From an uncultured Bacteroidales bacterium (GTDB lineage: Bacteria; Bacteroidota; Bacteroidia; Bacteroidales; UBA932), in contig CAKUVA010000007.1 in NCBI GenBank assembly GCA_934693135.1, forward strand, positions 1 through 64,000: 64,000 bases of DNA, written 5' to 3'. Below are positions 18,436 through 28,513 of this stretch, piece after piece. The notes under the pieces were generated by a model that saw only the letters and a list, made by a program, of their open reading frames with translations, did not search any database and was not told where the DNA came from. Each line of letters starts with the position of its first letter. The stretch's first letter is position 1. The position numbers and the translations under genes are program-made.

Positions 18436-19761
18436 TTAGCTATTTTTTTCATATTCCGAAATTCTTTCGGAAGATTCATCCAACACCGGTAATTTTTTAA
18501 CAATAATCTTATCTATCCTTGCACCATCCATATCAGCAACCTCAAAACTGAAGCCTTTCCACTCAATCTTTTCTCCAGATTTAGGGACATGCTGTAATTT
18601 TTCAAGCATCAAACCACCAACCGTAGAAAAATCGTAATCCTCCATAGCATCATCGAGCTCAAAATGTGAAAGGAAGTCATAAATTGAGCACTGACCATCC
18701 ACAAACCACCCATTATTGTCTTTTCTTGCTATAATGTCCGGTTCAATATTGTGATCTTGTGTATTCATGTTGCCAACAAGACCATCAAGAATATCTTTAA
18801 GAGAAATAATTCCGGCAAGACCGCCAAATTCATTACATACCAAAGCCCTATTTATGCGGTTTTCCTTCATATACCCAAGGACAGCATAAACACTCATATT
18901 CTCATGCACATAGTGAGCTTCTTTCATCATCTTGCGAAGATCCACCTTTCCATTCTTCCGCATAGCACCGACATAGTCTTTGATGGAAAGCACACCAACA
19001 ACATGATCGAGATCGCCATCAACAACAGGATATTGCTCAAAGATCGTACTCTCTATTACCTTGATTATTTCATCGTCAGACATCTGCAAATCGAGCCAAA
19101 CAATATCATCTCTCAAAGTCATAATAGTGCTCACACTCAAATCTCCAAGGGTAAACACTCTCTCCACTATATCTTGTTCAACAGGTGAAACCTCCCCTTC
19201 GTCCTTGCCTTCTTCAATAATGGATTTTATTTCATCCTCAGTGACCCTGCTTTCATGTTCCTTTATACCAAGAATTTTCACGCACAAAGCAGTACACTTA
19301 GCCAATGCCCAAATGACTGGAGATGCAATCCACGACACCAGACGCATAACGCCAGCAATCTTCTTGGCCACTTTTTCCGGATTAGCCATAGCAATGCGCT
19401 TTGGCACAAGCTCACCGAGCAAGATAGACAGGAACATCACAATAAATACAATTATTGTCTTCGCAAGCACAGCGGCAGATCCGACAGACATGCCGAGGCC
19501 TACAAAAAAAGATGCAAAACTGCGCGCTAAACTTTCTCCCGAAAAAATACCAGTAAGAATTCCGACCAAAGTTACTCCCATCTGCACGGTGGAAAGGAAC
19601 TTATCAGCATCAGCGGTTAGTTTCAAAGCTGCTTTAGCTCCTTTGTCTCCTTTCTGAGAATCAATGGAAAGTTTAGATTTACGTGCAGAAATACAGGCTA
19701 TCTCCGCCATGGAGAATAAGCCGTTTACAATAATAAGTATTAATATTATGAAAGCTTCCAT
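18436..19761 (-). CDS. Hemolysin/CorC-family transporter with CBS domains
   Basis: 441 residues. An N-terminal CNNM (DUF21) domain with about four membrane segments (residues 1-185), a CBS pair (about 200-330; TIMTLRDDIVWL, VVGVLSIKDYV, GGLAGIISLKDIL), then a CorC/HlyC domain (about 345-430). This family is implicated in magnesium or cobalt efflux; the name hemolysin is historical and says little. It begins 5 bases after psd, so they are translated from one mRNA. Confidence 0.92.
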   Translation of the reverse strand: MEAFIILILIIVNGLFSMAEIACISARKSKLSIDSQKGDKGAKAALKLTADADKFLSTVQMGVTLVGILTGIFSGESLARSFASFFVGLGMSVGSAAVLAKTIIVFIVMFLSILLGELVPKRIAMANPEKVAKKIAGVMRLVSWIASPVIWALAKCTALCVKILGIKEHESRVTEDEIKSIIEEGKDEGEVSPVEQDIVERVFTLGDLSVSTIMTLRDDIVWLDLQMSDDEIIKVIESTIFEQYPVVDGDLDHVVGVLSIKDYVGAMRKNGKVDLRKMMKEAHYVHENMSVYAVLGYMKENRINRALVCNEFGGLAGIISLKDILDGLVGNMNTQDHNIEPDIIARKDNNGWFVDGQCSIYDFLSHFELDDAMEDYDFSTVGGLMLEKLQHVPKSGEKIEWKGFSFEVADMDGARIDKIIVKKLPVLDESSERISEYEKNS

Positions 19762-19766
19762 ATAAG

Positions 19767-20426
19767 CTATTTGAGCTCTGCAATGATAGTTTCTGCAGCC
19801 TTGGTTTCGTCCCCAAGCTTGACTTTTATGTCTGCATCAAGAGGTAAGAAAATATCAAGACGGGAACCAAATTTAATTATACCACACTGCATACCTCTAA
19901 CTTCTGATGATCCTACTCTCGAATAACTGACAATACGTCTTGCAAAAGTCCCGGCAATCTGCTTAAAGAATATTTCACCATGGCCGGTATCAATAGCCGT
20001 AGAGGCATGCTCATTTTCTTCAGCAGCTTTCGGTAAGAAAGCCAATAAATACTTTCCAGGATGATACTTATAATATGTTATTTTTCCTTCTGCAGGCCAA
20101 AAATTAGCATGAACATTGAAAAAATCCATATAGACTGAAACCTGAATGCAATCCTTATTCAGATACTCCTTTTCGAACACCTTTTTTATAATCACTACCC
20201 TTCCATCAGCTCCAGAGGTAACTATCTTGTCATTTCCAGGTTCAGGAGTATGCCGTACAGGCACACGATGAAACCATGTGACAAACATTGCATATAGAAT
20301 AAAAATCGCAGATATTGTATAGGAGACGGCTGTGAGATGTATGAAGTGCAATGCTATAAATATAATGCCAGCACTGACACACCAAGCACAGGCTATAGTT
20401 CCGTATGAATTTTTATCAATTGTCAT
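19767..20426 (-). CDS. psd: Phosphatidylserine decarboxylase
   Basis: Makes phosphatidylethanolamine from phosphatidylserine at the inner membrane. 219 residues, the short form. Two membrane helices sit near 12-30 and 33-48. The self-cleavage site that creates the pyruvoyl group is the Gly-Ser in IIKFGSRLDIFLP near residue 183; DFFNVHANFWP and YHPGKYLLAFLPKA are family blocks. Follows cdsA, which makes the CDP-diacylglycerol from which phosphatidylserine is formed; pssA itself is not in the window. Confidence 0.95.
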   Translation of the reverse strand: MTIDKNSYGTIACAWCVSAGIIFIALHFIHLTAVSYTISAIFILYAMFVTWFHRVPVRHTPEPGNDKIVTSGADGRVVIIKKVFEKEYLNKDCIQVSVYMDFFNVHANFWPAEGKITYYKYHPGKYLLAFLPKAAEENEHASTAIDTGHGEIFFKQIAGTFARRIVSYSRVGSSEVRGMQCGIIKFGSRLDIFLPLDADIKVKLGDETKAAETIIAELK

Positions 20427-20458
20427 AATATCTCGTAAATGATATTCGTTTCACCTTT

Positions 20459-20489
20459 CAAAGTTATGAAAATAATATCAATTATTAAA
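20459..20489 (-). promoter_or_regulatory. Possible internal promoter before psd
   Basis: Minus strand TTTA (20489-20486), 19 bases, then TAACTTTG (20466-20459), in the 70-base gap between cdsA and psd. One mismatch in the -33 part. Confidence 0.35.
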
Positions 20490-20496
20490 ATGCAGT

Positions 20497-21324
20497 CTAT
20501 AGTACTTCTACCAATAATAAATAAAGGGCTCCTACTGGCATTGCCATTAGTGTACTGTCGAATCTGTCCAGCATTCCACCATGTCCAGGTATAATCGTCC
20601 CAGAATCCTTCACACCATAACAACGTTTCCACTGTGATTCGAAAAGATCTCCATAAACACCAGCCACGTCCATCAAAACAGCAAGGACAATCGTATGAAG
20701 CAAACTTATTTCCAAAGACATGGTATATTTCATAACTACTGCTGAAAGCACTGAACAGAACATGCCACCCCAGAATCCAACCCATGTTTTCTTAGGAGAT
20801 ATCGCAGGAAAAAGCTTTTTATCGAATTTCTTGCCAATAGTACATCCGAAAACAAAGCCTCCAATATCAGAACTCCAAATGATTATGAAGAAACAAAGTA
20901 AGACAATTCCACTAAACTCATTGTCAAAAAAAACAATAAGATTCGAAAGTGAAAGTGGTGTAGCTATATATAAAATACCAGTATATATGTCTGAAAACTT
21001 CCCGAATTCCGCCTTATCCTTTACATACAATGAGTTGATCATTACAACCATCATCGGGAGTATCGCGATGCTGATATACTTTGCAGGAATATCATAAGCG
21101 CACACAAAAAATATCAAGAGAAACAATGTCACAGCCGATACCATGGCAAGGATTCTTGAAAAACGATACCTGTCTTTCATAGTAATCGTGAAGAATTCAT
21201 TCATCATCACAACCATTATGAATATTACAAGAGCCGCAAACAGAAATTTATTTATCAGAAGTCCGGCCAACATCATAATGATGAAGCCGGTTCCTGATAT
21301 AGTTCTCAATACGGTGTTGTTCAT
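20497..21324 (-). CDS. cdsA: Phosphatidate cytidylyltransferase
   Basis: Makes CDP-diacylglycerol from CTP and phosphatidic acid, the branch point of phospholipid synthesis. 275 residues with about seven membrane segments. The family signature near the C-terminus is complete: SQWKRCYGVKDSGTIIPGHGG followed by DRFD. It follows ftsH by 34 bases in the rsfS-to-trmD run. Confidence 0.96.
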   Translation of the reverse strand: MNNTVLRTISGTGFIIMMLAGLLINKFLFAALVIFIMVVMMNEFFTITMKDRYRFSRILAMVSAVTLFLLIFFVCAYDIPAKYISIAILPMMVVMINSLYVKDKAEFGKFSDIYTGILYIATPLSLSNLIVFFDNEFSGIVLLCFFIIIWSSDIGGFVFGCTIGKKFDKKLFPAISPKKTWVGFWGGMFCSVLSAVVMKYTMSLEISLLHTIVLAVLMDVAGVYGDLFESQWKRCYGVKDSGTIIPGHGGMLDRFDSTLMAMPVGALYLLLVEVL

Positions 21325-21358
21325 ATAGTTTCAGTTTAGTACACAATTTGGAACAAAA

Positions 21359-23341
21359 CTACTCGGAAGTACTCCCTGATGGTTCATCCACCTGATCTTC
21401 TGGAGTCTGATCTCCAGCATCCGGTTTGACTTTCGGTCCAAGAATTCTCTCAACATCTTCCGCAAAAATGACTTCCTTTTCCAAGAGAAGAGCAGCCATC
21501 TGCAGGAATCCTTCTTTATGGTCTGTTAGAATTTTAAACGTCCTGTCATGAATCATCTGGACAATATTCTTCACTTCCTCATCTATAAGCTCGGCTGTCT
21601 TCTCGCTGAAAGGCTTGGTTAGGTCATATCCACGTGAACCTGTAGAGTCATAGAATGATACAGCTCCAACCTTATCACTCATACCATAGTATTTAACCAT
21701 ACCATAAGCCATCTGCGTCAGTTTCTCCAAATCGTTCTGAGCACCAGTGGAAGGTTCACCATTGACTATCTCTTCCGCAACACGTCCTCCGATAAGAGAA
21801 CACATCTCATCAATCATCTGGGATTTTGTCCAAAGCTTTCTTTCCTCAGGAAGATACCATGCCGCACCAAGAGCCGATCCTCTCGGTATCAATGTTACTT
21901 TGAACAAAGGATTGGCATAAGGAAGAAGCCAACTTACAGTAGCATGACCGGCCTCGTGATGAGCGATAGATTTCTTTTCAACAGGAGTGATGATATCAGC
22001 CTTACGCTCAAGACCTCCAATAATTCTGTCTACAGCATCCAAAAAATCCTGTCTGTCAATCTCAACCTTGTTCTTTCTTGCTGCAGTAAGAGCTGCCTCA
22101 TTGCACACATTAGCGATATCAGCTCCGGAAAAGCCTGGAGTATGTTTCGCCATGAATTCAACATCAAAATTCTTTTCAAGTTTTAGTCCCTTTATGTGCA
22201 CCTTGAATATCTCAACTCTCTCTTTGAGCTCTGGAAGGTCGACATGAATTTGTCTGTCGAAACGTCCAGCACGAAGAAGAGCTTTATCAAGAATATCAGC
22301 GCGATTTGTTGCAGCAAGGATAATAACACCTGAATTCGTGTCAAATCCATCCATTTCCGTAAGAAGCTGGTTCAATGTATTTTCACGCTCATCATTAGAT
22401 GAGAACCCAACATTCTTACCCCTTGCACGACCAACAGCATCAATCTCATCAATGAATACTATGCACGGAGCTTTCTCTTTCGCCTGACGGAACAAATCTC
22501 TCACTCTCGATGCACCAACTCCCACGAACATTTCCACGAAATCTGAACCAGAAATGGAAAAGAACGGAACATTAGCTTCACCAGCGACAGCCTTAGCCAA
22601 AAGAGTCTTTCCAGTACCAGGAGGACCTACGAGCAGAGCGCCCTTCGGGATCTTTCCGCCAAGAGCAGTATATTTCTTAGGATTCTTTAGAAAATCTACG
22701 ATTTCCATAACCTCATCCTTTGCACCATATAATCCAGCTACATCTTTGAAAGTTACCTTGACACTATCCTTATCAGCAAGCTTTCCAGTAGATTTTCCTA
22801 CACTGAATATTCCACCTTGACCGCCAGCCCCACCAGCTCCCATATTTCTGTTGAATCCTCGAAACATGAAGAACCACATTGCCAAAAGAAGAATAGGGAA
22901 TAAGAACCAATTTATAAGCTGTCCCCAAATCTTGTCATCATTCTCCATTATGACCTTGAACTGCTCATCCGCAGGCAAGGCCGCATTGAGTGCTCCAAAT
23001 TCTTCTTCAGGATTAAACGCGCCAGATACATAAAACCAAAAATGCGGAGATGAAGATGGAATCCGGCCATTAAATTTTTCTCCATACTTGGCCAGTCTAT
23101 CAGGTCTAATAGTTACGTCACCTTTAAAATCATTACGAACGTATACAATATCCTTAACATCACCAGCCTGCACCATGGTTTTAACATCTGCCCACTCTAC
23201 TTTCTGTGGATTACTCCCAGGGTTACTGAAAAGCATCCATACAATCCCAGCAATTATAAGAATATACAACCATGATAGTCCGAGATTAACCGTAACTATC
23301 TTTCGCTTCGGCTGTTTGCTATTATTCGACTTTTTTGTCAT
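21359..23341 (-). CDS. ftsH: ATP-dependent zinc metalloprotease FtsH
   Basis: Membrane-bound AAA protease that removes damaged or unassembled membrane proteins and some regulators. 660 residues. Two membrane helices (about 18-38 and 143-162) flank a periplasmic domain; Walker A GPPGTGKT, Walker [10 protein letters not shown], the second region of homology, and the zinc site HEAGH follow in the usual order. After the second helix comes a Gly-rich stretch (near 170-180), common in this phylum. Follows rsfS by 12 bases. Confidence 0.98.
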   Translation of the reverse strand: MTKKSNNSKQPKRKIVTVNLGLSWLYILIIAGIVWMLFSNPGSNPQKVEWADVKTMVQAGDVKDIVYVRNDFKGDVTIRPDRLAKYGEKFNGRIPSSSPHFWFYVSGAFNPEEEFGALNAALPADEQFKVIMENDDKIWGQLINWFLFPILLLAMWFFMFRGFNRNMGAGGAGGQGGIFSVGKSTGKLADKDSVKVTFKDVAGLYGAKDEVMEIVDFLKNPKKYTALGGKIPKGALLVGPPGTGKTLLAKAVAGEANVPFFSISGSDFVEMFVGVGASRVRDLFRQAKEKAPCIVFIDEIDAVGRARGKNVGFSSNDERENTLNQLLTEMDGFDTNSGVIILAATNRADILDKALLRAGRFDRQIHVDLPELKERVEIFKVHIKGLKLEKNFDVEFMAKHTPGFSGADIANVCNEAALTAARKNKVEIDRQDFLDAVDRIIGGLERKADIITPVEKKSIAHHEAGHATVSWLLPYANPLFKVTLIPRGSALGAAWYLPEERKLWTKSQMIDEMCSLIGGRVAEEIVNGEPSTGAQNDLEKLTQMAYGMVKYYGMSDKVGAVSFYDSTGSRGYDLTKPFSEKTAELIDEEVKNIVQMIHDRTFKILTDHKEGFLQMAALLLEKEVIFAEDVERILGPKVKPDAGDQTPEDQVDEPSGSTSE

Positions 23342-23353
23342 CAGAGTGTTAAT

Positions 23354-23815
23354 TTATAAAGAATCCGGACCGTTTTCTCTCTTTTTAGCACGTCGTGCGG
23401 AAGCTCTTACCTTAGATACAGCCTTCGGTTTCACGCGCCTTGTAGATGTAGCCTCTTCAACTATAGGCTCATCAGTATATTCGACTCTTTCAGCATCTGC
23501 CCAAAGGTCCTCTAATCTATAAAATTCACGATACTGTGTAAGGAAAACATGAACAACTACATCACCGAAATCAAGAATAATCCAAAAATCATTCTCAAGA
23601 CCCTGCATACGAAGTACCTTACGTCCGCATTTTTCCTGCATTCTGACTATGATATTGTCCGCAATCGCTGCTACAGCCGTCGTAGAATCCGCATTGCAAA
23701 CGACGAAATAATCTGAAATTGCCGTTCCAATCGATCTTAGGTCAAGAGAAACAACCCCTTGCCCCTTCTTCTCCAGCATCGCGTCTGTTATTACTTTAAG
23801 AACATTTTTTTCCAT
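23354..23815 (-). CDS. rsfS: Ribosome silencing factor RsfS
   Basis: Binds the uL14 protein of the large subunit and blocks subunit joining when nutrients are low. 153 residues: the conserved domain fills about 1-115 (ISDYFVVCNADS, GLENDFWIILDFGDVVVHVF, YREFYRLEDLWADA), followed by a basic tail rich in Arg, Lys and Ala (about 120-153) that is longer than in most homologues. First gene of the long minus-strand run. A perfect -7 box TATATTTG lies at 23895-23902. Confidence 0.93.
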   Translation of the reverse strand: MEKNVLKVITDAMLEKKGQGVVSLDLRSIGTAISDYFVVCNADSTTAVAAIADNIIVRMQEKCGRKVLRMQGLENDFWIILDFGDVVVHVFLTQYREFYRLEDLWADAERVEYTDEPIVEEATSTRRVKPKAVSKVRASARRAKKRENGPDSL

Positions 23816-23909
23816 CTGAAAAGGAATTTATAAATTTATCATCAAAATATAATAAACTATATTTTTAAATGCTTACTTTCGTTGTCACATTATGCAAATA
23901 TAGTGAAAG

Positions 23910-24698
23910 ATGACGAATAATACATCAAAAATCAGTCCAATGAATACAGAAATGTCCTTAACGTGGTTCGACAGCATCGATTCAACCAATTCTGAAGCAG
24001 CAAGAAGGATTTCCAACATTGACAAAATGGCAGTCTTCGCAGCAAAATATCAGACGGCAGGACGCGGACAACGCGGAAATAAATGGCTCAGTAAGGCAGG
24101 AGACAATCTAACTTTCTCGATAGCACTCCAGCTTGGGAATGAAGCTCTGCCGAAAATTACTCCTAAAGAACAATTCTATATAAGCATAATCACTACGTTG
24201 GCAATATGCGACTACTTAAGACATTGTGGAATCCATCCTTTAATAAAATGGCCGAATGACATATATGTAAAGAACAAAAAAATATGTGGAATATTGATTG
24301 AAAATCAACTTTCCGGGAATAAAGTCAGTTCGAGCATAATCGGAATCGGACTAAATCTAAATCAGACAGAATTTGCTCCAGAACTAATGAACCCCACATC
24401 AATTGCACTCCTCACCAGCACAAAAACAACCCCGGAGCATGCTTTGGACACTTTTTTGCCATTTTTCATAAAAAGACTTGACGCTCTTTCTAATGCATAC
24501 GGGAAGTCAAACGCATTTAAAGAATTCCAACAACTCATGTACCGAAAAGATAGCTCATATCCTTACAGAGATTGTCTTTCCGGCAAAGAATTTATCGGAA
24601 AAATTAAAGGCATTTCCGCAGAAGGTTTTCTTCTTATGGAAATGCCCGACAAATCTATACAAAGCTTCTCCTTCAAGGAGATAAGCTACATAATCTAA
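23910..24698 (+). CDS. birA: Biotin--[acetyl-CoA-carboxylase] ligase
   Basis: Attaches biotin to the carrier domain of biotin-dependent carboxylases. 262 residues: catalytic domain with DSIDSTNSEAARR, the biotin/AMP loop GRGQRGNKW, SIALQ, IKWPNDIYV and GIGLNLN. No N-terminal helix-turn-helix, so it should be a ligase only and not the biotin repressor. Start at 23910 gives ten more residues than the ATG at 23940; either is possible. Its stop codon overlaps that of the convergent rpe gene by 4 bases. Confidence 0.94.
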   Translation: MTNNTSKISPMNTEMSLTWFDSIDSTNSEAARRISNIDKMAVFAAKYQTAGRGQRGNKWLSKAGDNLTFSIALQLGNEALPKITPKEQFYISIITTLAICDYLRHCGIHPLIKWPNDIYVKNKKICGILIENQLSGNKVSSSIIGIGLNLNQTEFAPELMNPTSIALLTSTKTTPEHALDTFLPFFIKRLDALSNAYGKSNAFKEFQQLMYRKDSSYPYRDCLSGKEFIGKIKGISAEGFLLMEMPDKSIQSFSFKEISYII

Positions 24699-25345
24699 CC
24701 TCTCATTTCAGATATAGCCTTCACAGGATCCGGTGCCTTGAATACCGAACTTCCAGCAACAAGAATTGACGCCCCTGATTTGCCAAGTCTTAATGCATTA
24801 GCAGGAGAGACACCTCCATCTACTTCGATTTCACATGAAGCCCCAATCCTGTCAATCTCTTTTTTAACTGCACTAATTCTACTATATGATTCTTCTATGA
24901 ACTTCTGTCCTCCAAATCCGGCAAATACAGACATAATGAGAATGTAATCAGCTTTATTCACATACGGAAATACATCTTCGATTGGCACATCAGGATTCAC
25001 AGCAAGCCCAGCCTTGACACCTAAAGCCTTAATTTTACAGAGCAAATCTCCTGCATCAATACCTTCTAAGCGAGCAGCCTCCAGATGAAAACTAATCATA
25101 GATGCCCCTACCTTTGCAAAACGCTCAAAGTATTTCTCAGGATGTACAATCATAAGATGCACATCCATCGGCTTTTCCGCAATCTTTGAAATAGCTTCGA
25201 CAACTGGAAATCCATATGATATATTCGGGACAAAACTTCCATCCATTATATCAAGATGAAAAATATCCGCATTATTATTTACCATCTGCACGTCCTTTTC
25301 CAAGTGCAAGAAATCTGCAGAAAGCATTGATGGGGCTATCTTCAT
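24695..25345 (-). CDS. rpe: Ribulose-phosphate 3-epimerase
   Basis: Interconverts ribulose 5-phosphate and xylulose 5-phosphate in the pentose phosphate pathway. 216 residues, TIM barrel. Motifs: PSMLSADFLHLE, the metal site FHLDIMDGSFVPN, DVHLMI, SFHLEA, and VDGGVSPANA. The start overlaps the pepD stop in a TAATG, so translation is coupled. Last gene of dnaA-pepD-rpe. Confidence 0.97.
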   Translation of the reverse strand: MKIAPSMLSADFLHLEKDVQMVNNNADIFHLDIMDGSFVPNISYGFPVVEAISKIAEKPMDVHLMIVHPEKYFERFAKVGASMISFHLEAARLEGIDAGDLLCKIKALGVKAGLAVNPDVPIEDVFPYVNKADYILIMSVFAGFGGQKFIEESYSRISAVKKEIDRIGASCEIEVDGGVSPANALRLGKSGASILVAGSSVFKAPDPVKAISEMRG

Positions 25346-26772
25346 TATCTGAAATTAGTTACAATATCAACAAGTAATTTCACAAACTTTTCGTTAGAAG
25401 CCAAATCCAATCTCTCTCCTGGGGCATGAACACCTCTGAGAGTCGGTCCAAACGAAACCATGTCAAGATATGGGAACTTTTCCAAGAAAAGACCACACTC
25501 AAGACCAGCATGAATAGCCTTCACTTCAGGCTCCTGCCCAAACAATCTCTTATAAGACTCCACAGACTCCTTAAGGATATTAGAATTCATGTTCGGAGCC
25601 CAACCCGGATACGGGTCTGAATGAGTCACTTCAGCACCTGCAAGTAAGAAGGCGGCCTCGACTTTCTGTGCCATAAATGCCTTTTCTGATTCCGTAGAAC
25701 TTCTCTGACTCGTCAATATCGTAATTTCTCCTGGGGCTGTCATCTTGATAGCAGCGAGATTAGTGGAGGTCTCCACAAGTCCAGGTATGTCCTGGCTCAT
25801 CGCTAAAACACCATGATTTACAGCCATCAATGAAAGCAACATGCGTCTCGTAACGTCAGATTCGACAGGCAAAGCAGAAATTTCACAACGACACGACGTG
25901 AACTTGACATTGGGGTCTGTATTATGGAACTCATTCCTAACATCTTTTCCGAACGACTCAAATGCTGATATGACAGAATCAACTTCTGAAACAGGAACGT
26001 ATATAACAGCTTCAGCCTCCCTGGCAATAGCATTACGCTTATTTCCGCCACGAAGAGAGACAAGTTGAAACCTTCCCATTTCAGAATAAAGGAAACGAAC
26101 CAGTATTTGCACAGCATTAGCTCTCTCCTTGTTGATATCATCACCACTGTGTCCTCCGATTGCATCCGAAATATTTAGGCAGATAGCAACAGACCCTTGA
26201 CGTACATCTTCTGTTTTATATCGGAACACAGCTGTTGTATCAATACCCCCCGCACATCCAACAAAAAGCTGCCCCTCATCCTCAGAATCCAGATTTATCA
26301 ATGTCTTTGCATCGAAGAATCCTGGTTTCATAGCCATAGCACCATCCATTCCTGTCTCTTCAGAGATAGTGAAAACACCCTCAATTTTACCCATAGGGAG
26401 ATTACTTGATAGCAAAGCAAGTGTCGCAGCGACACCAATACCATCATCTGCACCAAGTGTAGTATTCCTGGCTATCATCCATCCATCCTCTATAACATAC
26501 TCTATAGGATCTTTTGTAAAATCATGGTTATAGCCAGAAGATTTCTCACAAACCATGTCCTGATGGCTCTGAAGCGCGATCGCAGGAACATTCTCTTTGC
26601 CCACAGATGCTTTCCTAATTATAACAACATTTCCAATTTCATCTCGCCTGGCCTCAAGACCATGCTTTGCTGCGAAATTGAGAAGGAACTCTGTCATTTT
26701 TTCCTCATGACCAGACTCCCGCGGGATCTTTGTAATCTCGCGGAAAATTTCAAGAACTGAATTTGGATCCAT
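25345..26772 (-). CDS. pepD: Aminoacyl-histidine dipeptidase (M20C peptidase)
   Basis: Zinc dipeptidase that splits Xaa-His and other dipeptides in the cytoplasm. 475 residues. Metal ligands lie in ALQSHQDMVC, in TTLGADDGIGVA and in ISEETGMDGA; a dimerisation domain follows. The late HAGLECGLF and VSFGPTLRGVHAPGE blocks are typical. Placed 24 bases after dnaA and overlapping rpe. Confidence 0.95.
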   Translation of the reverse strand: MDPNSVLEIFREITKIPRESGHEEKMTEFLLNFAAKHGLEARRDEIGNVVIIRKASVGKENVPAIALQSHQDMVCEKSSGYNHDFTKDPIEYVIEDGWMIARNTTLGADDGIGVAATLALLSSNLPMGKIEGVFTISEETGMDGAMAMKPGFFDAKTLINLDSEDEGQLFVGCAGGIDTTAVFRYKTEDVRQGSVAICLNISDAIGGHSGDDINKERANAVQILVRFLYSEMGRFQLVSLRGGNKRNAIAREAEAVIYVPVSEVDSVISAFESFGKDVRNEFHNTDPNVKFTSCRCEISALPVESDVTRRMLLSLMAVNHGVLAMSQDIPGLVETSTNLAAIKMTAPGEITILTSQRSSTESEKAFMAQKVEAAFLLAGAEVTHSDPYPGWAPNMNSNILKESVESYKRLFGQEPEVKAIHAGLECGLFLEKFPYLDMVSFGPTLRGVHAPGERLDLASNEKFVKLLVDIVTNFR

Positions 26773-26796
26773 AATTATTATGTTTTCTGCTTTTGA

Positions 26797-28215
26797 TTAT
26801 CTCGCAGGAACAAGCATCTTCTCTATGTCAGAAACATATTGCTTGAACATCTTGTCCGTTGCCATAAGGTCTGACACCGTAGAACATGCATGCATCACTG
26901 TCGCATGATCTTTCCCTCCAAGTTCCGCGCCAATCATAGAAAGAGAGCATCCAACCTTGCTTCTACACATATACATAGCGATCTGTCTTGCCTGTACAAT
27001 CTGTCTCTTACGGGACTTAGAAATCAATGTCTCTTTCGTAATATTAAAATATTCACAAACAGTCTTCTGAATCTTTCCAATCGTCACTTCAGATTTATCC
27101 TCACCGACAATCTTGCCTGTTATTCTTTCAGCAAGCTCTACGGTCATTTCCTTATGAATCAATGTAGCATGAGCTATGAGAGATATGAGAGCACCCTCAA
27201 GTTCCCTAAAGTTGGATTTGATTCTGGTCGCAAGATACACTAACACCTCTTCACTAACAGTCACGCCCTCACGAAAACTTCTCGATTTCAACATTTCAAG
27301 CCGCGTAGCATACGATGGTCTCTGTAACTCAACTGACAATCCCCACTTCAAACGGGATAAAAGACGCTCCTCAAAATTCTGAAGATCAGCAGGAGCACGA
27401 TCTGACGTAAAGATGAGCTGTTTACCATTTTCATGAAGATGATTGAATACATTAAAGAATGCATTCTGCGACCCAGGACCTATAAGATCCTGAATATCAT
27501 CCACTATAAGCACATCTATTTTCTGATAGAATGCCATGAAATCAGTTAGCTTGTTCCTAACATTAACAGCATCCATATACTGCGTCTTGAACTCGTTTCC
27601 TGTAACATATAGGACTACGAGGTCAGGATATTTCTCTTTAATCGCAATTCCGATAGCCTGTGAAAGATGAGTTTTTCCAAGACCTGGGCCACCAAAAAGG
27701 AATAACGGATTGAACGGAGTATTACCTGGTGCAGATGAGATACTCTCCCCTGCTGTGATACCCATCTTATTGCACTCTCCTGTGACAAGATTGCTAAAAC
27801 AATATACAGGATTAAGACGAGGATTCACTTGAATCTTTCTAAGTCCAGGAAATACAAACGGACCTGGATTCCCTCCAGTAGGATATGTATTAACAGATAT
27901 GGTCTTATTCACCGGAGTTGCAACAGGTGAAGCCGGGAATGTCATAGGAGGCTGAACCCGAACCGGACATACAGTATATACGAGTTTCGCCTCCGGACCA
28001 ATCACTCGTCTCAATGTTTTCTTAAGTACATCGAGATAGATATCTTCAAGATATTTTCTATAAAAGTCAGAAGGAACCTCTATAGTTAATGTTGTATTCT
28101 GAAAAGATATAGGTTTAAGGGGCTTGAACCACTGCGAAAACTTCTGAGGTTCTACAATCGCAGATATAATCCTCAGACATTCGTTCCATATTTCAGTGTG
28201 TTTGGCCTGTTCCAT
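26797..28215 (-). CDS. dnaA: Chromosomal replication initiator DnaA
   Basis: Binds oriC and opens it for replication. 472 residues from the ATG at 28215 (EQAKHTEIWNECL as the usual domain I); a longer frame starting upstream would run through the leader hairpin and is unlikely. Domain II is short and Pro-rich; the AAA domain has Walker A GGPGLGKTHL and Walker B VLIVDDIQDL; domain IV has the DNA-binding signature GGKDHATVMHA. First gene of dnaA-pepD-rpe. A terminator-like hairpin lies between 28225 and 28271, directly ahead of the start codon. Confidence 0.97.
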   Translation of the reverse strand: MEQAKHTEIWNECLRIISAIVEPQKFSQWFKPLKPISFQNTTLTIEVPSDFYRKYLEDIYLDVLKKTLRRVIGPEAKLVYTVCPVRVQPPMTFPASPVATPVNKTISVNTYPTGGNPGPFVFPGLRKIQVNPRLNPVYCFSNLVTGECNKMGITAGESISSAPGNTPFNPLFLFGGPGLGKTHLSQAIGIAIKEKYPDLVVLYVTGNEFKTQYMDAVNVRNKLTDFMAFYQKIDVLIVDDIQDLIGPGSQNAFFNVFNHLHENGKQLIFTSDRAPADLQNFEERLLSRLKWGLSVELQRPSYATRLEMLKSRSFREGVTVSEEVLVYLATRIKSNFRELEGALISLIAHATLIHKEMTVELAERITGKIVGEDKSEVTIGKIQKTVCEYFNITKETLISKSRKRQIVQARQIAMYMCRSKVGCSLSMIGAELGGKDHATVMHACSTVSDLMATDKMFKQYVSDIEKMLVPAR

Positions 28216-28224
28216 AAGTCGTCG

Positions 28225-28271
28225 AAAAAAGCACCGGAGAATTAAGAGTCCATCTCTCTTCCGATGCTTTT
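28225..28271 (-). promoter_or_regulatory. Terminator-like hairpin in the dnaA leader
   Basis: Minus-strand arms AAAAGCA-CGGA type: 28271-28260 pairs with 28238-28227 (11 pairs, one C-A mismatch), followed by six T (28230-28225), with the dnaA ATG only ten bases further. A -7-like CATATTTG (28280-28273) would start the mRNA inside the 5' arm. It could be an attenuator of dnaA, or the end of an upstream transcript. Confidence 0.5.
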
Positions 28272-28275
28272 GCAA

Positions 28276-28513
28276 ATATGGAGGAAAAAAAATTAATAAA
28301 AAATCTGTTTTCCTATTGTATATTTCAATATTTTTTCTCTTAACTTCGTTTTAAAAAAGCTTAAACGGTATTTTTATAACTTATTATTAATAAGCTACTT
28401 ACAAAACCAATCCTTGCATAAAATAATTTCAAACGACGTTTTCAATTTTAAAAAATTCTAAATTAAATTCATTCTCTCCAAGACTGATTATAAGCTATTT
28501 GTAAGCATTATCA
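28276..28513. other. AT-rich gap upstream of dnaA
   Basis: No gene seen. Strongly AT-rich, with a perfect palindrome CTTATTA-T-TAATAAG at 28380-28394 and two copies of TAAGCTA(C/T)TT exactly 100 bases apart (28391-28400 and 28491-28500). I found no clear DnaA box (TTATNCACA), so I do not call oriC. Confidence 0.4.

Noticed and set aside
28216..28513. oriC next to dnaA
   Set aside because: AT-rich, but no convincing cluster of DnaA boxes; GC-skew of the whole chromosome would be needed.
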